NCBI GenBank assembly: GCA_035550735.1
Contig: DASZOM010000031.1
Coordinates: forward strand, 1-64,000
Direction: 5' to 3'
From: JANQRA01 sp035550735
GTDB lineage: Bacteria > Actinomycetota > Acidimicrobiia > Spongiisociales > ZC4RG35
DNA length: 64,000 bases
The notes beneath the pieces were generated by a model. The model saw nothing but the letters and a program-made list of their open reading frames with translations, was not told the origin of the DNA and did not search any database. Shown here in pieces: positions 31,870 through 40,317 of this stretch (positions are counted from its first letter, which is position 1; each line of letters opens with the position of its first letter). The position numbers and the translations under genes are program-made.

Positions 31870-33053
31870 TGGCCGACCTCTTCCTGACCGGGATCGGCCA
31901 CCTCACCACCAACGTCGGAACGCCGGTGATCGACGCGGTGGTGGCGGTGAGCGATGGTCGCATCGTCTATGCCGGGACCGCCGCCGACGCCCCCGACCAG
32001 ACAGGCCAACGGATCGACTGCGAAGGGCGGGCGGTGCTGCCCGGCTTCGTCGACTCCCACACCCATCTGGTCTTCGCCGGAGACCGATCGAGGGAGTTCG
32101 CCCGCCGGCTCGCCGGCGAGTCCTACCTGGAGATCGCCGAGGGCGGTGGGGGGATCTTGGCCACCGTCACCGCCACCCGCGGGACGAGTGAGGACGAGCT
32201 GTACCGGCTCGCCACCGGGCGGGTGTGGCGGATGATCCGCTCCGGCACGACCACGGTGGAGATCAAGTCGGGATACGGGCTCGACCTCGAGACCGAGCTA
32301 CGCCTGCTCCGCGTCGCCCGGCGCATCGGGGAGACACTGCCGGTGACGGTGCGGACCACCTTTCTGGGAGCCCACACGGTGCCGCACGAGCACATCTCCG
32401 ACCGGGGGGGCTATCTCGAATCCGTGGTCGCGGAGATGCTCCCTCGAGCCGCTCCCCTGTCGGACTATTGCGACGTCTTCGTCGAGGACGGTGTGTTCTC
32501 GGTCGACGAGGGCCGGCGGGTGCTCACCGCTGCACAGGCTTTGGGGCTGGGGGCGAGGGTGCATGCCGAGCAGCTCGGCCATACCGGTGGGGCGGCCCTG
32601 GCCGCAGAGATCGGCGCGGTCTCGGCCGACCATCTCGACCATGCGACCGAGAAGGATGCCCGCGCCCTGGCCGAGGCAGGTGTGGTGGCCGGGCTGGTCC
32701 CCGGTGCCTCCTACACACTCCGATCCCGACAGGCGCCGGCGCGAGCCTTGGTCGAGGCCGGCTGCACCATCGCCTTGGCCACCGATTGCAACCCGGGCAC
32801 CTCTTACTTCGAGTCGATGGGGCCGATCATCTCCCTGGCCGTGGTCGAGGCGGGTCTGACCGTCGACGAGGCGATCACAGCGGCGACTCTCGGGGGGGCG
32901 AGGGCGCTGCAACTGGACGATCGTGGCGTGCTCGCACCCGGCGCGTTCGCCGACCTCATCGTGCTCGATGCCCCCAACCCTTCCCACATCCCCTACCGGC
33001 CGGGGACCAACCTGGTGTGGCGTGTCGTCAAGGAAGGCGTGCCGGTAGGTTGA
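31869..33053 (+). CDS. hutI: Imidazolonepropionase
   Basis: This 394-residue amidohydrolase-fold enzyme hydrolyses imidazolone-propionate to formiminoglutamate, the third step of histidine breakdown. Zinc ligands are seen in GFVDSHTHLVFAG and later in HAEQLGHTGG, and the ALATDCNPGTSYFESM block carries the late Asp. The EIAEGGGGILATVTATR and SGYGLDLETE segments are diagnostic of HutI. ATG 31869 overlaps hutH. The intervening enzyme urocanase is not in the window. Confidence 0.95.
   Translation: MADLFLTGIGHLTTNVGTPVIDAVVAVSDGRIVYAGTAADAPDQTGQRIDCEGRAVLPGFVDSHTHLVFAGDRSREFARRLAGESYLEIAEGGGGILATVTATRGTSEDELYRLATGRVWRMIRSGTTTVEIKSGYGLDLETELRLLRVARRIGETLPVTVRTTFLGAHTVPHEHISDRGGYLESVVAEMLPRAAPLSDYCDVFVEDGVFSVDEGRRVLTAAQALGLGARVHAEQLGHTGGAALAAEIGAVSADHLDHATEKDARALAEAGVVAGLVPGASYTLRSRQAPARALVEAGCTIALATDCNPGTSYFESMGPIISLAVVEAGLTVDEAITAATLGGARALQLDDRGVLAPGAFADLIVLDAPNPSHIPYRPGTNLVWRVVKEGVPVG
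33046..33051 (+). promoter_or_regulatory. Leaderless -10 of the methyltransferase gene
   Basis: TAGGTT ends 7 bases before ATG 33059. It spans the last codons of hutI, so the methyltransferase can be expressed independently. Confidence 0.5.
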
Positions 33054-33058
33054 CCGGG

Positions 33059-34105
33059 ATGGACCGTGAGCGGATCGAAGCCTTCCTCGACAGGTTCGTC
33101 GGCTACACCGTGGGGGCGACCACCATCGGCCTTCTCGCCGTGGCCGACCGGAGCGGCTTGCTCGCCTGGCTGGGCGAGCACCGCTCGGGAACCGTCGAGA
33201 CGATCGCCGACGGGGCAGGGCTACAGCCCCGCTACGTGCGGGAGATCCTGTCCGGGCTCACCGCCGCAGGCGCCGTCGAGTACACACCGGAGGACGGGGT
33301 CTTCACCATGCCGGCCGAGCACGCCGTGTTTCTGTGCGACGAGACCAGCCCGTACTTCATGGGGGGCTGGTTCGACATGCTCCCTTCCGTCTACCGCCAG
33401 ATCGACGGCGTCGCCGAGGCGACACGCAACGGCGGCGGGGTCGGCTTCGAGGAGTTCGGCGACGAGCTCATCAGAGGGATCGCCCGGGGCAACACACCGT
33501 CCCAACGTGTCTTTCTGGTCTCCCGCTGGCTTCCGGCCGTCCCCGGTCTCGTCGAGGCCCTGGAGCGGGGAATCCGGGTCGCCGACGTGGGTTGTGGCGT
33601 CGGCACCGCAGCGCGTCTCATCGCAGAGGCGTTTCCCAACACGAAGGTGGTCGGCTTCGACCTGTCTGCGGGGTCCATAGCGCTCGCTCGTGGTGGGGAG
33701 CCCCTGGACAACCTCTTCTTCGAGGAGTCGGCAGTAGAGGACATTCCTACCGACCCGCCCTTCGACCTGGTGACCTCCTTCGACGTGATACACGACCTGG
33801 CCGACCCCTTGGCCGGGCTCACCCGGATCCGGGAGTCACTCGCCGGGGATGGGCAGTACCTGATGATGGAGCCCAACGTCTCCAGCAGGCTCGAGGAGAA
33901 CCTCAACGACCGAGCGGCCCAGGTCTACGGGATCTCCACCCTCCATTGCATGACGCAATCACTCGCCTCCGGGGGTGAGGGTCTGGGCGCGGCCTGGGGT
34001 CGTCAGCTGGCCGAGGAATATGCACGAAGCGCCGGGTTCGGCTCGTTCCGGCGTCTCGACGAGATCACCAACAAGTTCTCGGCGTTCTACCTGCTCACCC
34101 GGTGA
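33059..34105 (+). CDS. SAM-dependent methyltransferase with N-terminal winged helix
   Basis: This 348-residue protein combines an N-terminal winged-helix dimerisation domain (about 1-95: LLAVADRSGLLAWL, TVETIADGAGLQPRYVREILSGL) with a class I methyltransferase domain. The latter has VADVGCGVGTAARLIAEAFP for SAM binding, VVGFDLSAGSI and FDLVTSFDVIHDLADP. It resembles the Rv2258c-type methyltransferases of mycobacteria. The substrate is unknown; location after hutHI raises an imidazole compound as a possibility, but that is speculation. It converges on the DUF2207 gene. Confidence 0.83.
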   Translation: MDRERIEAFLDRFVGYTVGATTIGLLAVADRSGLLAWLGEHRSGTVETIADGAGLQPRYVREILSGLTAAGAVEYTPEDGVFTMPAEHAVFLCDETSPYFMGGWFDMLPSVYRQIDGVAEATRNGGGVGFEEFGDELIRGIARGNTPSQRVFLVSRWLPAVPGLVEALERGIRVADVGCGVGTAARLIAEAFPNTKVVGFDLSAGSIALARGGEPLDNLFFEESAVEDIPTDPPFDLVTSFDVIHDLADPLAGLTRIRESLAGDGQYLMMEPNVSSRLEENLNDRAAQVYGISTLHCMTQSLASGGEGLGAAWGRQLAEEYARSAGFGSFRRLDEITNKFSAFYLLTR

Positions 34106-34120
34106 CCGACCCGGCACCGC

Positions 34121-35977
34121 TCACCAGGCGCCGCCGCCACCACCGCCGCCACCGCCACCACCGCCGCCGGAGAACCCGCCACCGCCACCACCGCCGGACG
34201 ATGGCGGGGTGAAGGCCCCGGCCAGAGTCGACTCCAGGCTGACGAATGCGTTCTGGGTCGGGCCACCGCCGTAACCATGATTCCCATACCAGTAGAGACT
34301 CGACGTCTGCTCCAGTGCCTCTGGCGCCACCAGCCGGGCCTGCTCCAGCACCTGCTCGGCGACACCGAGGGAGATGCCATAGACGAGGAACTGGTCCCAG
34401 AGGGCGAGGGAGATCGACGGCGCCTCCTCGAGACGGGAGAAGTCCTTGAGGTAGTTGCGGAAGGCGATCCAGCGCTCAGCCTCCAGGGCCCCCTCCTTGG
34501 TCCGCCGGGTCCGGACACGGCGGAAGCTGAGGAAGATGAAGAGGACGACGGCACCGGCGATCATCCCGGCGATCAGCATCGCCACCATGGCCTCACCGCC
34601 GGGAAGCCCGGCGAACAGCCGGGGCAGGGCGTATATCGCCAGGATCGCCATGCCGATCGCCGCCACCCGGATCAGCCACGAGACCTTGTATCCGGAGTCG
34701 TCGATGAGCTTCGACCTGCGGACCGCCTCCAGCACGCGCTCTCGGAACGACTGGTAGGTCTTGGCGTTGGCCTCCCTCTCCGATGTGATCGCCGTGTTCA
34801 GCTCGTGGAGCGGCATCGTGCCCCCGGCCAGTGCCCGCTCCAGCACGGTGATCACCGACTGCTCGAAATCCCGCAGACCGGTGGTCTTGTCGCTGAGACC
34901 CAGCATCAGGTCGGTGATCTCCTCGTGCCGGAGCCCGGCCCAGGTCACGCGTGTCGTCTGCGTCGGCTCGGCGGTGATCACCCCCCGGCGGATCAGGTCG
35001 AACAAGGTGGCGGTGAACTGCTTCTCGGTGACCGCCCCCTGACTGACCAGTGCGCCCACCTCGGCGGGGCTCAGATCAGACGGTGGAGCCTGCTCGTACT
35101 CCCGGTCGTAGCCGGTCCGCGGCTCGCGCCCGTAGCGGAGGTAGACGAGGCCACCCACCCCGCCCGCCAGACCGAGGAAGGCGACCGCGCCCAGGACGAG
35201 CCCGGTGGTGGCGGCGGTCCGGGCGTCGTTGGCCTGCTCGGCCCACTCCTCCTCCTCGTCGAGGATCACGTCGAGCCCCGACCCGGTGACCAGCTTCACA
35301 CCTTGTGTGCTCTCCAGGACATCGGGTGGAAAGACGACCCGGATCTCGACGAACTGATGGGCCGACACGTCGTTCGCAACCAGATCGGGCGACACACCGT
35401 CGCTGCCGAGCGAGGTCGATCCCTCGACCCCGTAGGGATGTCCGTAGACCCGGACGTCACCTTCGCCTGCACCGGCCGGCAGGACGACCCGGCCGGCGAT
35501 CTCCTCGGCGCGCACCGCCCATTGCTCGCCCCATACCTTGAACTGAACATCGGCGACGTCGTCGTAGACCGTGACGACGCCGGTCATCCGGTACACCAGC
35601 TGGAACGTGCGCAGCTCGTCCTCCGAGTCGTGATGCCAGACCACCCGGGCCAGCCCCGCCTGCAGATCGAGCCCGTACGTCCCCGGCGGGGAGGTGCAGC
35701 CCAGCCAGGCACAGCCGCCGGGCTGGTAGTCCCCGGTCTCGTCGCCGACCGAGACGAACTCGAACGTCTCCCCGGCCCGGATCGGCACGTCCCGGTAGGC
35801 GCCGCTGAACGAGCCGGAGAAGTCGAAGGTGATCCGCTCGGTGACCAGAAGTGAGCCGTCCGGTTGGACCTCTACGGTGACATCGGCCCGGGCGATGTGA
35901 TACGCCTTCGCCGAGGCGGGCAGCGCCGGGAGGAGGACGAGGCAGGCGAGCAGGGCCAGTCGGCTGAGACGTCTCAA
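34121..35977 (-). CDS. DUF2207 membrane protein with Gly-rich C-terminus
   Basis: In this 618-residue protein a signal peptide (LALLACLVLLPALPASA) precedes an extracytoplasmic DUF2207 beta domain (about 25-250: VTVEVQPDGSLLVTERITFDFSG). Then come one transmembrane helix (about 262-285), a cytoplasmic region with PSDLSPAEVGALVSQG and FDLIRRGVI, two more helices near 450-500 and a second cytoplasmic domain. The tail is almost pure glycine ending Gly-Ala-Trp, typical of this family. The start is TTG 35977, two bases after the lemA stop. LemA and DUF2207 genes are commonly paired; the function is unknown. Confidence 0.88.
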   Translation of the reverse strand: MRRLSRLALLACLVLLPALPASAKAYHIARADVTVEVQPDGSLLVTERITFDFSGSFSGAYRDVPIRAGETFEFVSVGDETGDYQPGGCAWLGCTSPPGTYGLDLQAGLARVVWHHDSEDELRTFQLVYRMTGVVTVYDDVADVQFKVWGEQWAVRAEEIAGRVVLPAGAGEGDVRVYGHPYGVEGSTSLGSDGVSPDLVANDVSAHQFVEIRVVFPPDVLESTQGVKLVTGSGLDVILDEEEEWAEQANDARTAATTGLVLGAVAFLGLAGGVGGLVYLRYGREPRTGYDREYEQAPPSDLSPAEVGALVSQGAVTEKQFTATLFDLIRRGVITAEPTQTTRVTWAGLRHEEITDLMLGLSDKTTGLRDFEQSVITVLERALAGGTMPLHELNTAITSEREANAKTYQSFRERVLEAVRRSKLIDDSGYKVSWLIRVAAIGMAILAIYALPRLFAGLPGGEAMVAMLIAGMIAGAVVLFIFLSFRRVRTRRTKEGALEAERWIAFRNYLKDFSRLEEAPSISLALWDQFLVYGISLGVAEQVLEQARLVAPEALEQTSSLYWYGNHGYGGGPTQNAFVSLESTLAGAFTPPSSGGGGGGGFSGGGGGGGGGGGGGAW

Positions 35978-35979
35978 GC

Positions 35980-36525
35980 TCAGAACTCGACCGCGGGGGC
36001 CTCCTCGGCCTCTTCGCCGGCCTCGAAGAACTCCCTGACGTCGAAGCCGAACATGGAGGCGATCAGGTTGGTCGGCACCTGCTGCACCCGGTTGTTGAAG
36101 GTGAGGACCGTGTCGTTGTAGATCTGGCGACTGACCGCGATTCGGTTCTCGGTCTCGGCGAGCTCGCCCTGGAGACCCTGGAAGTTCTCCGATGCCCGCA
36201 ACTCGGGATAGGCCTCTGCGACGGCGAAGAGCTGACGCAAGGCGCTGGTGAGGAAGTTCTCCGCCTCCGCCTGCTCGGCCGGGCCTTGGGCGGATTGCGC
36301 CGCGCTACGCGCCTGAGTCACCCGCTCGAAGGTCTGCTGCTCGTGAGAGGCGTAACCCTTGACCGTCTCGACGAGATTGGGGATGAGGTCGTAGCGACGC
36401 TTCAGCTGCACGTCGACCTGCGACCAGGCGTTGTCCACCCGGTTGCGATCCCTGACCAGGCTGTTGTAAAGGACGACCAGTATCAGAGCGAGCAGGACGA
36501 CGATGCCGACGATGACCCATTCCAT
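35980..36525 (-). CDS. lemA: LemA-family protein
   Basis: This 181-residue protein has one N-terminal transmembrane helix (IVGIVVLLALILVVLYN) followed by a long alpha-helical hairpin domain. The LemA hallmarks are NRVDNAWSQVDVQLKRRYDLIPNLVETVKGY, AYPELRASENFQGLQGELAETENRIAVSRQIYND and NNRVQQVPTNLIASMFGF. Its role is unknown; it is a membrane-anchored helical protein with its N-terminus outside. It is co-transcribed with the DUF2207 gene. Upstream, 36541-36622 contains nothing I can identify. Confidence 0.95.
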   Translation of the reverse strand: MEWVIVGIVVLLALILVVLYNSLVRDRNRVDNAWSQVDVQLKRRYDLIPNLVETVKGYASHEQQTFERVTQARSAAQSAQGPAEQAEAENFLTSALRQLFAVAEAYPELRASENFQGLQGELAETENRIAVSRQIYNDTVLTFNNRVQQVPTNLIASMFGFDVREFFEAGEEAEEAPAVEF

Positions 36526-36534
36526 GGACCGGGG

Positions 36535-36540
36535 AGTCTA
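36535..36540 (-). promoter_or_regulatory. Candidate leaderless -10 of lemA
   Basis: On the minus strand TAGACT ends 9 bases before ATG 36525. Confidence 0.4.
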
Positions 36541-36622
36541 GGGATCGAGATGCCGCGGAGACGTCCTGACCGGGAACCCCGGGTTGCTCAAGCCATATGT
36601 GGCGCAAATCCGCTCAACTAGC

Positions 36623-37075
36623 TCAGCTCGGTCGCCAGGTGGTGTATCTGGGTGGCCAGGCATCGGCGCTCTCCCGCTCCCCGAAGACGGCCTGTGCCAC
36701 ATCCAACTCATACAGCGGATATTCACGATCCGGGCTGAACGCCCAATTCTCGACTGCCTGCTCGCGGATGACAGGATCGTCGACGAGTCTGGCGTGACCA
36801 CGCACCAGGAACTCGTGAGGGGTTTCCGGGTCGTAGTAGGCGGCCAGCGAGTACCTGCCGTCGTCTTCGAGATCCCGTGCTTTGACCGACCCGGCCTGGA
36901 CGAAGACCAACAACCGGTCGTCGACAAACCCGACGTTCACGGGATGGGTCCGGGGCGGTTGGTCACTCCTGACGGTTGTCAACATCCCGGCGCCCTCCCC
37001 GGTCCATGACAAGCGCTTCTCGCCCCATTCGGCGAGCTCCGGGGCCGATGACTTCAAGTCCCTCCAACTGGCCAT
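36623..37075 (-). CDS. Pyridoxamine-5'-phosphate-oxidase-like split-barrel flavoprotein
   Basis: This 150-residue protein of the PNPOx-like split-barrel superfamily has GAGMLTTVRSDQPPRTHPVNVGFVDDRLLVFVQAGSVKARDLEDDGRYSLAAYYDP-type strands (read here as short blocks) and a VRGHARLVDDP strand. Members bind FMN, F420 or haem and reduce diverse substrates; the cofactor cannot be read from the sequence. GAGGGG lies five bases before ATG 37075. It follows the DsrE-like gene with a 13-base gap, so the two are probably one operon. Confidence 0.75.
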   Translation of the reverse strand: MASWRDLKSSAPELAEWGEKRLSWTGEGAGMLTTVRSDQPPRTHPVNVGFVDDRLLVFVQAGSVKARDLEDDGRYSLAAYYDPETPHEFLVRGHARLVDDPVIREQAVENWAFSPDREYPLYELDVAQAVFGERESADAWPPRYTTWRPS

Positions 37076-37088
37076 GACGTCCCCTCGC

Positions 37089-37493
37089 CTACAGCGTGAT
37101 CACCTGATCGGGCATGTTGGCCGACAATGCCGAGTAGAGGTCGGGGAAGCAGCCCACCGTCGCACCCTCGACCATGTCCACGGGTTCACACTCGACCGGC
37201 TCGGTGCGGCCCTCGCCGGTGGCCGGGTCGCACCAACGTGGCTCGCCCTTGGCGAGGTTGCGCTCCAGGGCACAGTTGTCACAACCCATGATCAACATCC
37301 CGCGCTCCTTGGCCACGACCGCGAGACGTTCCCCGATCGGATCTCCCTTGCGAAGTGCCCACACGTTGTCGTCGAAGAAGAAGATCCCGACGACTTCGAC
37401 ACCGTGGGTGCCCGCCTCCAGCTGAGGAAGGATCATCTGGGCAAGCTTGTAGCTGGCCGCGCGAGGGGTGTTGAGGACGTAGGCGACTTTCAA
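37089..37493 (-). CDS. DsrE-like small sulfur-relay-type protein
   Basis: This 134-residue protein begins KVAYVLNTPRAASYKLAQMILPQLE with a GIFFFDDNVWALRKGD segment, as in DsrE/TusD-type folds. It contains five Cys residues, including a C-D-N-C pair in IMGCDNCALERN, a C-D-P and a late GCFPDLY. The cysteines suggest sulfur transfer or metal binding. It resembles the SaoD/DsrE group, but that placement is tentative. TTG 37493 is chosen because GAGGAG lies just upstream; the longer frame to 37553 would overlap the next gene. It lies 31 bases after the mycothiol-isomerase-like gene. Confidence 0.6.
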   Translation of the reverse strand: MKVAYVLNTPRAASYKLAQMILPQLEAGTHGVEVVGIFFFDDNVWALRKGDPIGERLAVVAKERGMLIMGCDNCALERNLAKGEPRWCDPATGEGRTEPVECEPVDMVEGATVGCFPDLYSALSANMPDQVITL

Positions 37494-37524
37494 TTGACTC
37501 TCCTCGGATCGACGCCCGCCGACC

Positions 37525-38187
37525 CTACCGCTTAGGAGGAGGCTCCAAACCATCGACGGCAGCCGCCCAGTCCTCGGGGAGGTCCACCGGCGATGGGCGC
37601 GACATGAGCCTCAGATAGATGTCGGAGGCCGTGGCTTCAACCGAAGAACTTGCCTCTTCGCCGCCGAACAGCCAGCTCTTCCCCAGATCGGTGGCTGTCA
37701 ACCCCAGCGGCTGGACCTCCCCGAGACGGGGGAGCCACAGGACCGGAAACTCCTCGAGACCGCTGAGGGCCACATGGTCGGTGAGCCGGTCCTGCTCGCC
37801 AAAGGCCTGATAGGCATCCCATCGGTGCACCCCGGTCTCCACGACCATGCGGCTCTCCCAGAGCCCGACAGAAGATTCAGGCCAGAAGCCCCAACAGGGC
37901 GCAGTCGGGTCGGCATCACGAAGGACGGCCAGCATCTCCTCCAACGTCTCCTCGTACCAATCGATCGCGTCCGCGCCTTCGGGTAGGCGGGGTGCGGAGA
38001 TCCGCTCGCCGGGGAGCTCTTCCACGACCTGCTTGGTCCGCCCATGGATCGAGGCCACGTGCGACACCAGATCGGCCAGGGTCCAACCCGGATATTGCGG
38101 AACGGGCCGATCCGGCTCCCGACGAGCGGTCAGAGCGAGACGTCTTCCTTCCGACTCGATCGAAGCCAGGTTCTCAACCGAGAGCAT
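37525..38187 (-). CDS. Maleylpyruvate-isomerase-family mycothiol-dependent enzyme (DinB-like fold)
   Basis: This 220-residue protein is of the actinobacterial TIGR03083/MDMPI type. The N-terminal DinB-like four-helix bundle has PGWTLADLVSHVASIHGRTKQVV, where the His is a metal ligand, plus VETGVHRWDAYQAFG with the second His. A C-terminal domain with LLRLMSR-like wording (IYLRLMSRPSP) follows. Such enzymes use mycothiol as cofactor or conjugate. ATG 38187 lies 14 bases inside the 3' end of sucD, so it is coupled to the sucCD operon. The substrate is unknown. Confidence 0.8.
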   Translation of the reverse strand: MLSVENLASIESEGRRLALTARREPDRPVPQYPGWTLADLVSHVASIHGRTKQVVEELPGERISAPRLPEGADAIDWYEETLEEMLAVLRDADPTAPCWGFWPESSVGLWESRMVVETGVHRWDAYQAFGEQDRLTDHVALSGLEEFPVLWLPRLGEVQPLGLTATDLGKSWLFGGEEASSSVEATASDIYLRLMSRPSPVDLPEDWAAAVDGLEPPPKR

Positions 38188-39097
38188 GACGCATCGCCTC
38201 ACCCATGCCCGACGGCGTTGTGGCCACCACGATCCCGGCGTGTTTCATGGCGGCGATCTTCGCCTCGGCAGTCCCCCTGCCCCCGCTGACGATGGCGCCG
38301 GCGTGACCCATCCGCTTCCCGGGTGGAGCCGTGGTGCCGGCGATGAAGCCGGCGACCGGCTTCGACATCTCGCCGGCGACGAACTCTGCGGCCTCCTCTT
38401 CGGCAGTGCCGCCGATCTCCCCGATCATGATCACGCCCTCGGTCTCCTCGTCGTCCTCGAAGAGGCGGAGGCAGTCGACGAAGGACGTCCCGTTCACCGG
38501 GTCGCCCCCGATGCCCACCGCCGTCGTCTGACCCAACCCGAGCAGGGTCAGCTGGTGCACCGCCTCGTAGGTGAGGGTCCCGGAGCGGGAGACCACCCCG
38601 ATCCGACCCCGCTGGTGGATGTAGCCGGGCATGATCCCGATCTTGCACTCTCCAGGGGTGATCACCCCGGGGCAGTTCGGCCCGATCAGCCGGGTCGCCT
38701 TGCCCTCCAGGTAGCGCTTGGCCTTGATCATGTCGGCCACCGGGATGCCCTCGGTGATGGCCACCACCAGCTCCAGCCCGGCGGCGGCGGCCTCCATGAT
38801 GGCGTCGGCGGCGAACGGCGGTGGCACGTAGACGACGGAGGCGTTGGCCCCGGTCTCCGCCACTGCCTCCTTGACCGTGGCGTAGATCGGCAGGTCGACG
38901 GCGTAGGTGTCGTCGCGCCCGGGCACTCCGGAATGGTCGGTCTCCCCCTCGAAGTGATGGGTCTCCCCGGCCCGGGTGGGATGGACCGCTCCCACCATCT
39001 GGGTCCCGTAGGCGATGGCCGTGTCGGTATGGAACTGGCCGGTCTTTCCCAGTCCCTGGACCAGCACCCTGGTGCTCTTGTCGACGAGGACACTCAC
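38174..39097 (-). CDS. sucD: Succinyl-CoA synthetase alpha subunit
   Basis: This 307-residue subunit binds CoA and carries the phosphohistidine. Markers: VLVQGLGKTGQFHT, FAADAIMEAAAAGLELVVAITEGIP, LIGPNCPGVITPGECKIGIMPG, GRIGVVSRSGTLTYEAV and the active-site His in KRMGHAGAIVSGGRGTAE. Together with SucC it interconverts succinyl-CoA and succinate with ATP or GTP formation. GTG 39097 overlaps the sucC stop (GTGA). Confidence 0.96.
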   Translation of the reverse strand: MSVLVDKSTRVLVQGLGKTGQFHTDTAIAYGTQMVGAVHPTRAGETHHFEGETDHSGVPGRDDTYAVDLPIYATVKEAVAETGANASVVYVPPPFAADAIMEAAAAGLELVVAITEGIPVADMIKAKRYLEGKATRLIGPNCPGVITPGECKIGIMPGYIHQRGRIGVVSRSGTLTYEAVHQLTLLGLGQTTAVGIGGDPVNGTSFVDCLRLFEDDEETEGVIMIGEIGGTAEEEAAEFVAGEMSKPVAGFIAGTTAPPGKRMGHAGAIVSGGRGTAEAKIAAMKHAGIVVATTPSGMGEAMRHALG

Positions 39098-40317
39098 GAG
39101 GTGAGCTCCAGGATCTTGGTCGCCCCGTCTAGCAGGCTGTCGGCATTGGTCACCTCGAGCCCCGACTCCTCGATGATCTTCTTGCCCTCCTCGACCTTGG
39201 TCCCCTCGAGCCGGACCACCAGAGGGACGGAGAGGCCGACCCGCTCCACCGCCTCGACGATCCCCGTGGCGATCACGTCGCAACGCATGATCCCGCCGAA
39301 GATGTTGACGAAGATCCCCTTGACGTTGGGGTCCTTGGTGATGATCTGGAAGGCGGTGGTCACCTGGTCGGCGGTGGCCCCACCTCCTACGTCGAGGAAA
39401 TTGGCCGGCTCGCCCCCGACATGCTTGATGGTGTCCATGGTGGCCATCGCCAGGCCGGCCCCGTTGACCAGGCAGCCGATCGTCCCCTCGAGCTTGATGT
39501 AGCTGAGACCGGCGTTCTTCGCCGCCACCTCGGCCGGGTCCTCCTCGGACTCGTCGCGCATCTCGGCGACGTCAGGATGGCGATAGAGGGCGTTGTCGTC
39601 GAAAGACATCTTCCCGTCCAGGGCCAGGACCTGCCCGTCACCGGTGACCACCAGCGGGTTGATCTCGATGAGATCGGTGTCGAGCTCGGTCGCTGCGCCG
39701 GCCAGGGCCTTGACGAAGCGGGTGAACGCCTTGGTCACCTCCTCGTCCAGGCCCAGGCCATGAGCAAGCTCGTTGGCCTGGAAACCGGCCAGGCCTATGG
39801 CAGGGTCGATCTCGACACGGAGGATCTTCTCCGGTGTCTCTTCGGCGACCTTCTCGATCTCCATCCCGCCCTCGGTCGAGGCCATGACGACGTTGCGCGA
39901 AGTGGAACGATCGAGAAGGACTGCCAGGTAGAGCTCGCGGGCGATGTCGATGCCTTGCTCCACATAGAGCCGGTTGACGACCTTGCCCTCCTCGCCGGTC
40001 TGCACGGTCACCAGCGTGCTTCCCAGCATCCTCTTCGCCAGCTCCCGCACACTTTCCTCGGCGGCCGAGGCACCACCATCGACGGCGTCGGTTATCACAT
40101 TGACCCCGCGCACGTCGGGATGCTCCTTGAAGGTGCCCTTGCCCCGCCCCCCGGCGTGGATCTGCGACTTGAGGACGACCACCGGGTTGCCAGACTCCTC
40201 GATCAGCGGACGCACCGCGGCCACCGCTTCGTCCACCGAGCGGGCCACCCGGCCCAGCGGCACCGGGATGCCCCTTGCGGCCATGAGCTGTTTGGCCTGG
40301 TGCTCGTGGATCTTCAT
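39094..40317 (-). CDS. sucC: Succinyl-CoA synthetase beta subunit
   Basis: This 407-residue ATP-grasp subunit begins KIHEHQAKQLMAARGIPVPLG. It has VVLKSQIHAGGRGKGTFK (nucleotide-binding Lys and Gly loop), EINPLVVTGDGQVLALDGK (metal-binding residues), LVNGAGLAMATMDTIK and NIFGGIMRCDVIA at the subunit interface. ATG 40317 overlaps the stop of the B12-binding subunit gene by four bases, which ties succinyl-CoA synthetase expression to the methylmalonyl-CoA route. Confidence 0.96.
   Translation of the reverse strand: MKIHEHQAKQLMAARGIPVPLGRVARSVDEAVAAVRPLIEESGNPVVVLKSQIHAGGRGKGTFKEHPDVRGVNVITDAVDGGASAAEESVRELAKRMLGSTLVTVQTGEEGKVVNRLYVEQGIDIARELYLAVLLDRSTSRNVVMASTEGGMEIEKVAEETPEKILRVEIDPAIGLAGFQANELAHGLGLDEEVTKAFTRFVKALAGAATELDTDLIEINPLVVTGDGQVLALDGKMSFDDNALYRHPDVAEMRDESEEDPAEVAAKNAGLSYIKLEGTIGCLVNGAGLAMATMDTIKHVGGEPANFLDVGGGATADQVTTAFQIITKDPNVKGIFVNIFGGIMRCDVIATGIVEAVERVGLSVPLVVRLEGTKVEEGKKIIEESGLEVTNADSLLDGATKILELTS

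Noticed and set aside
36618..36632. CTAGCTCAGCTCGGT resembles a tRNA D-arm
   Set aside because: No acceptor stem, anticodon arm or T-loop can be fitted around it, and it overlaps the 3' end of the split-barrel flavoprotein gene.
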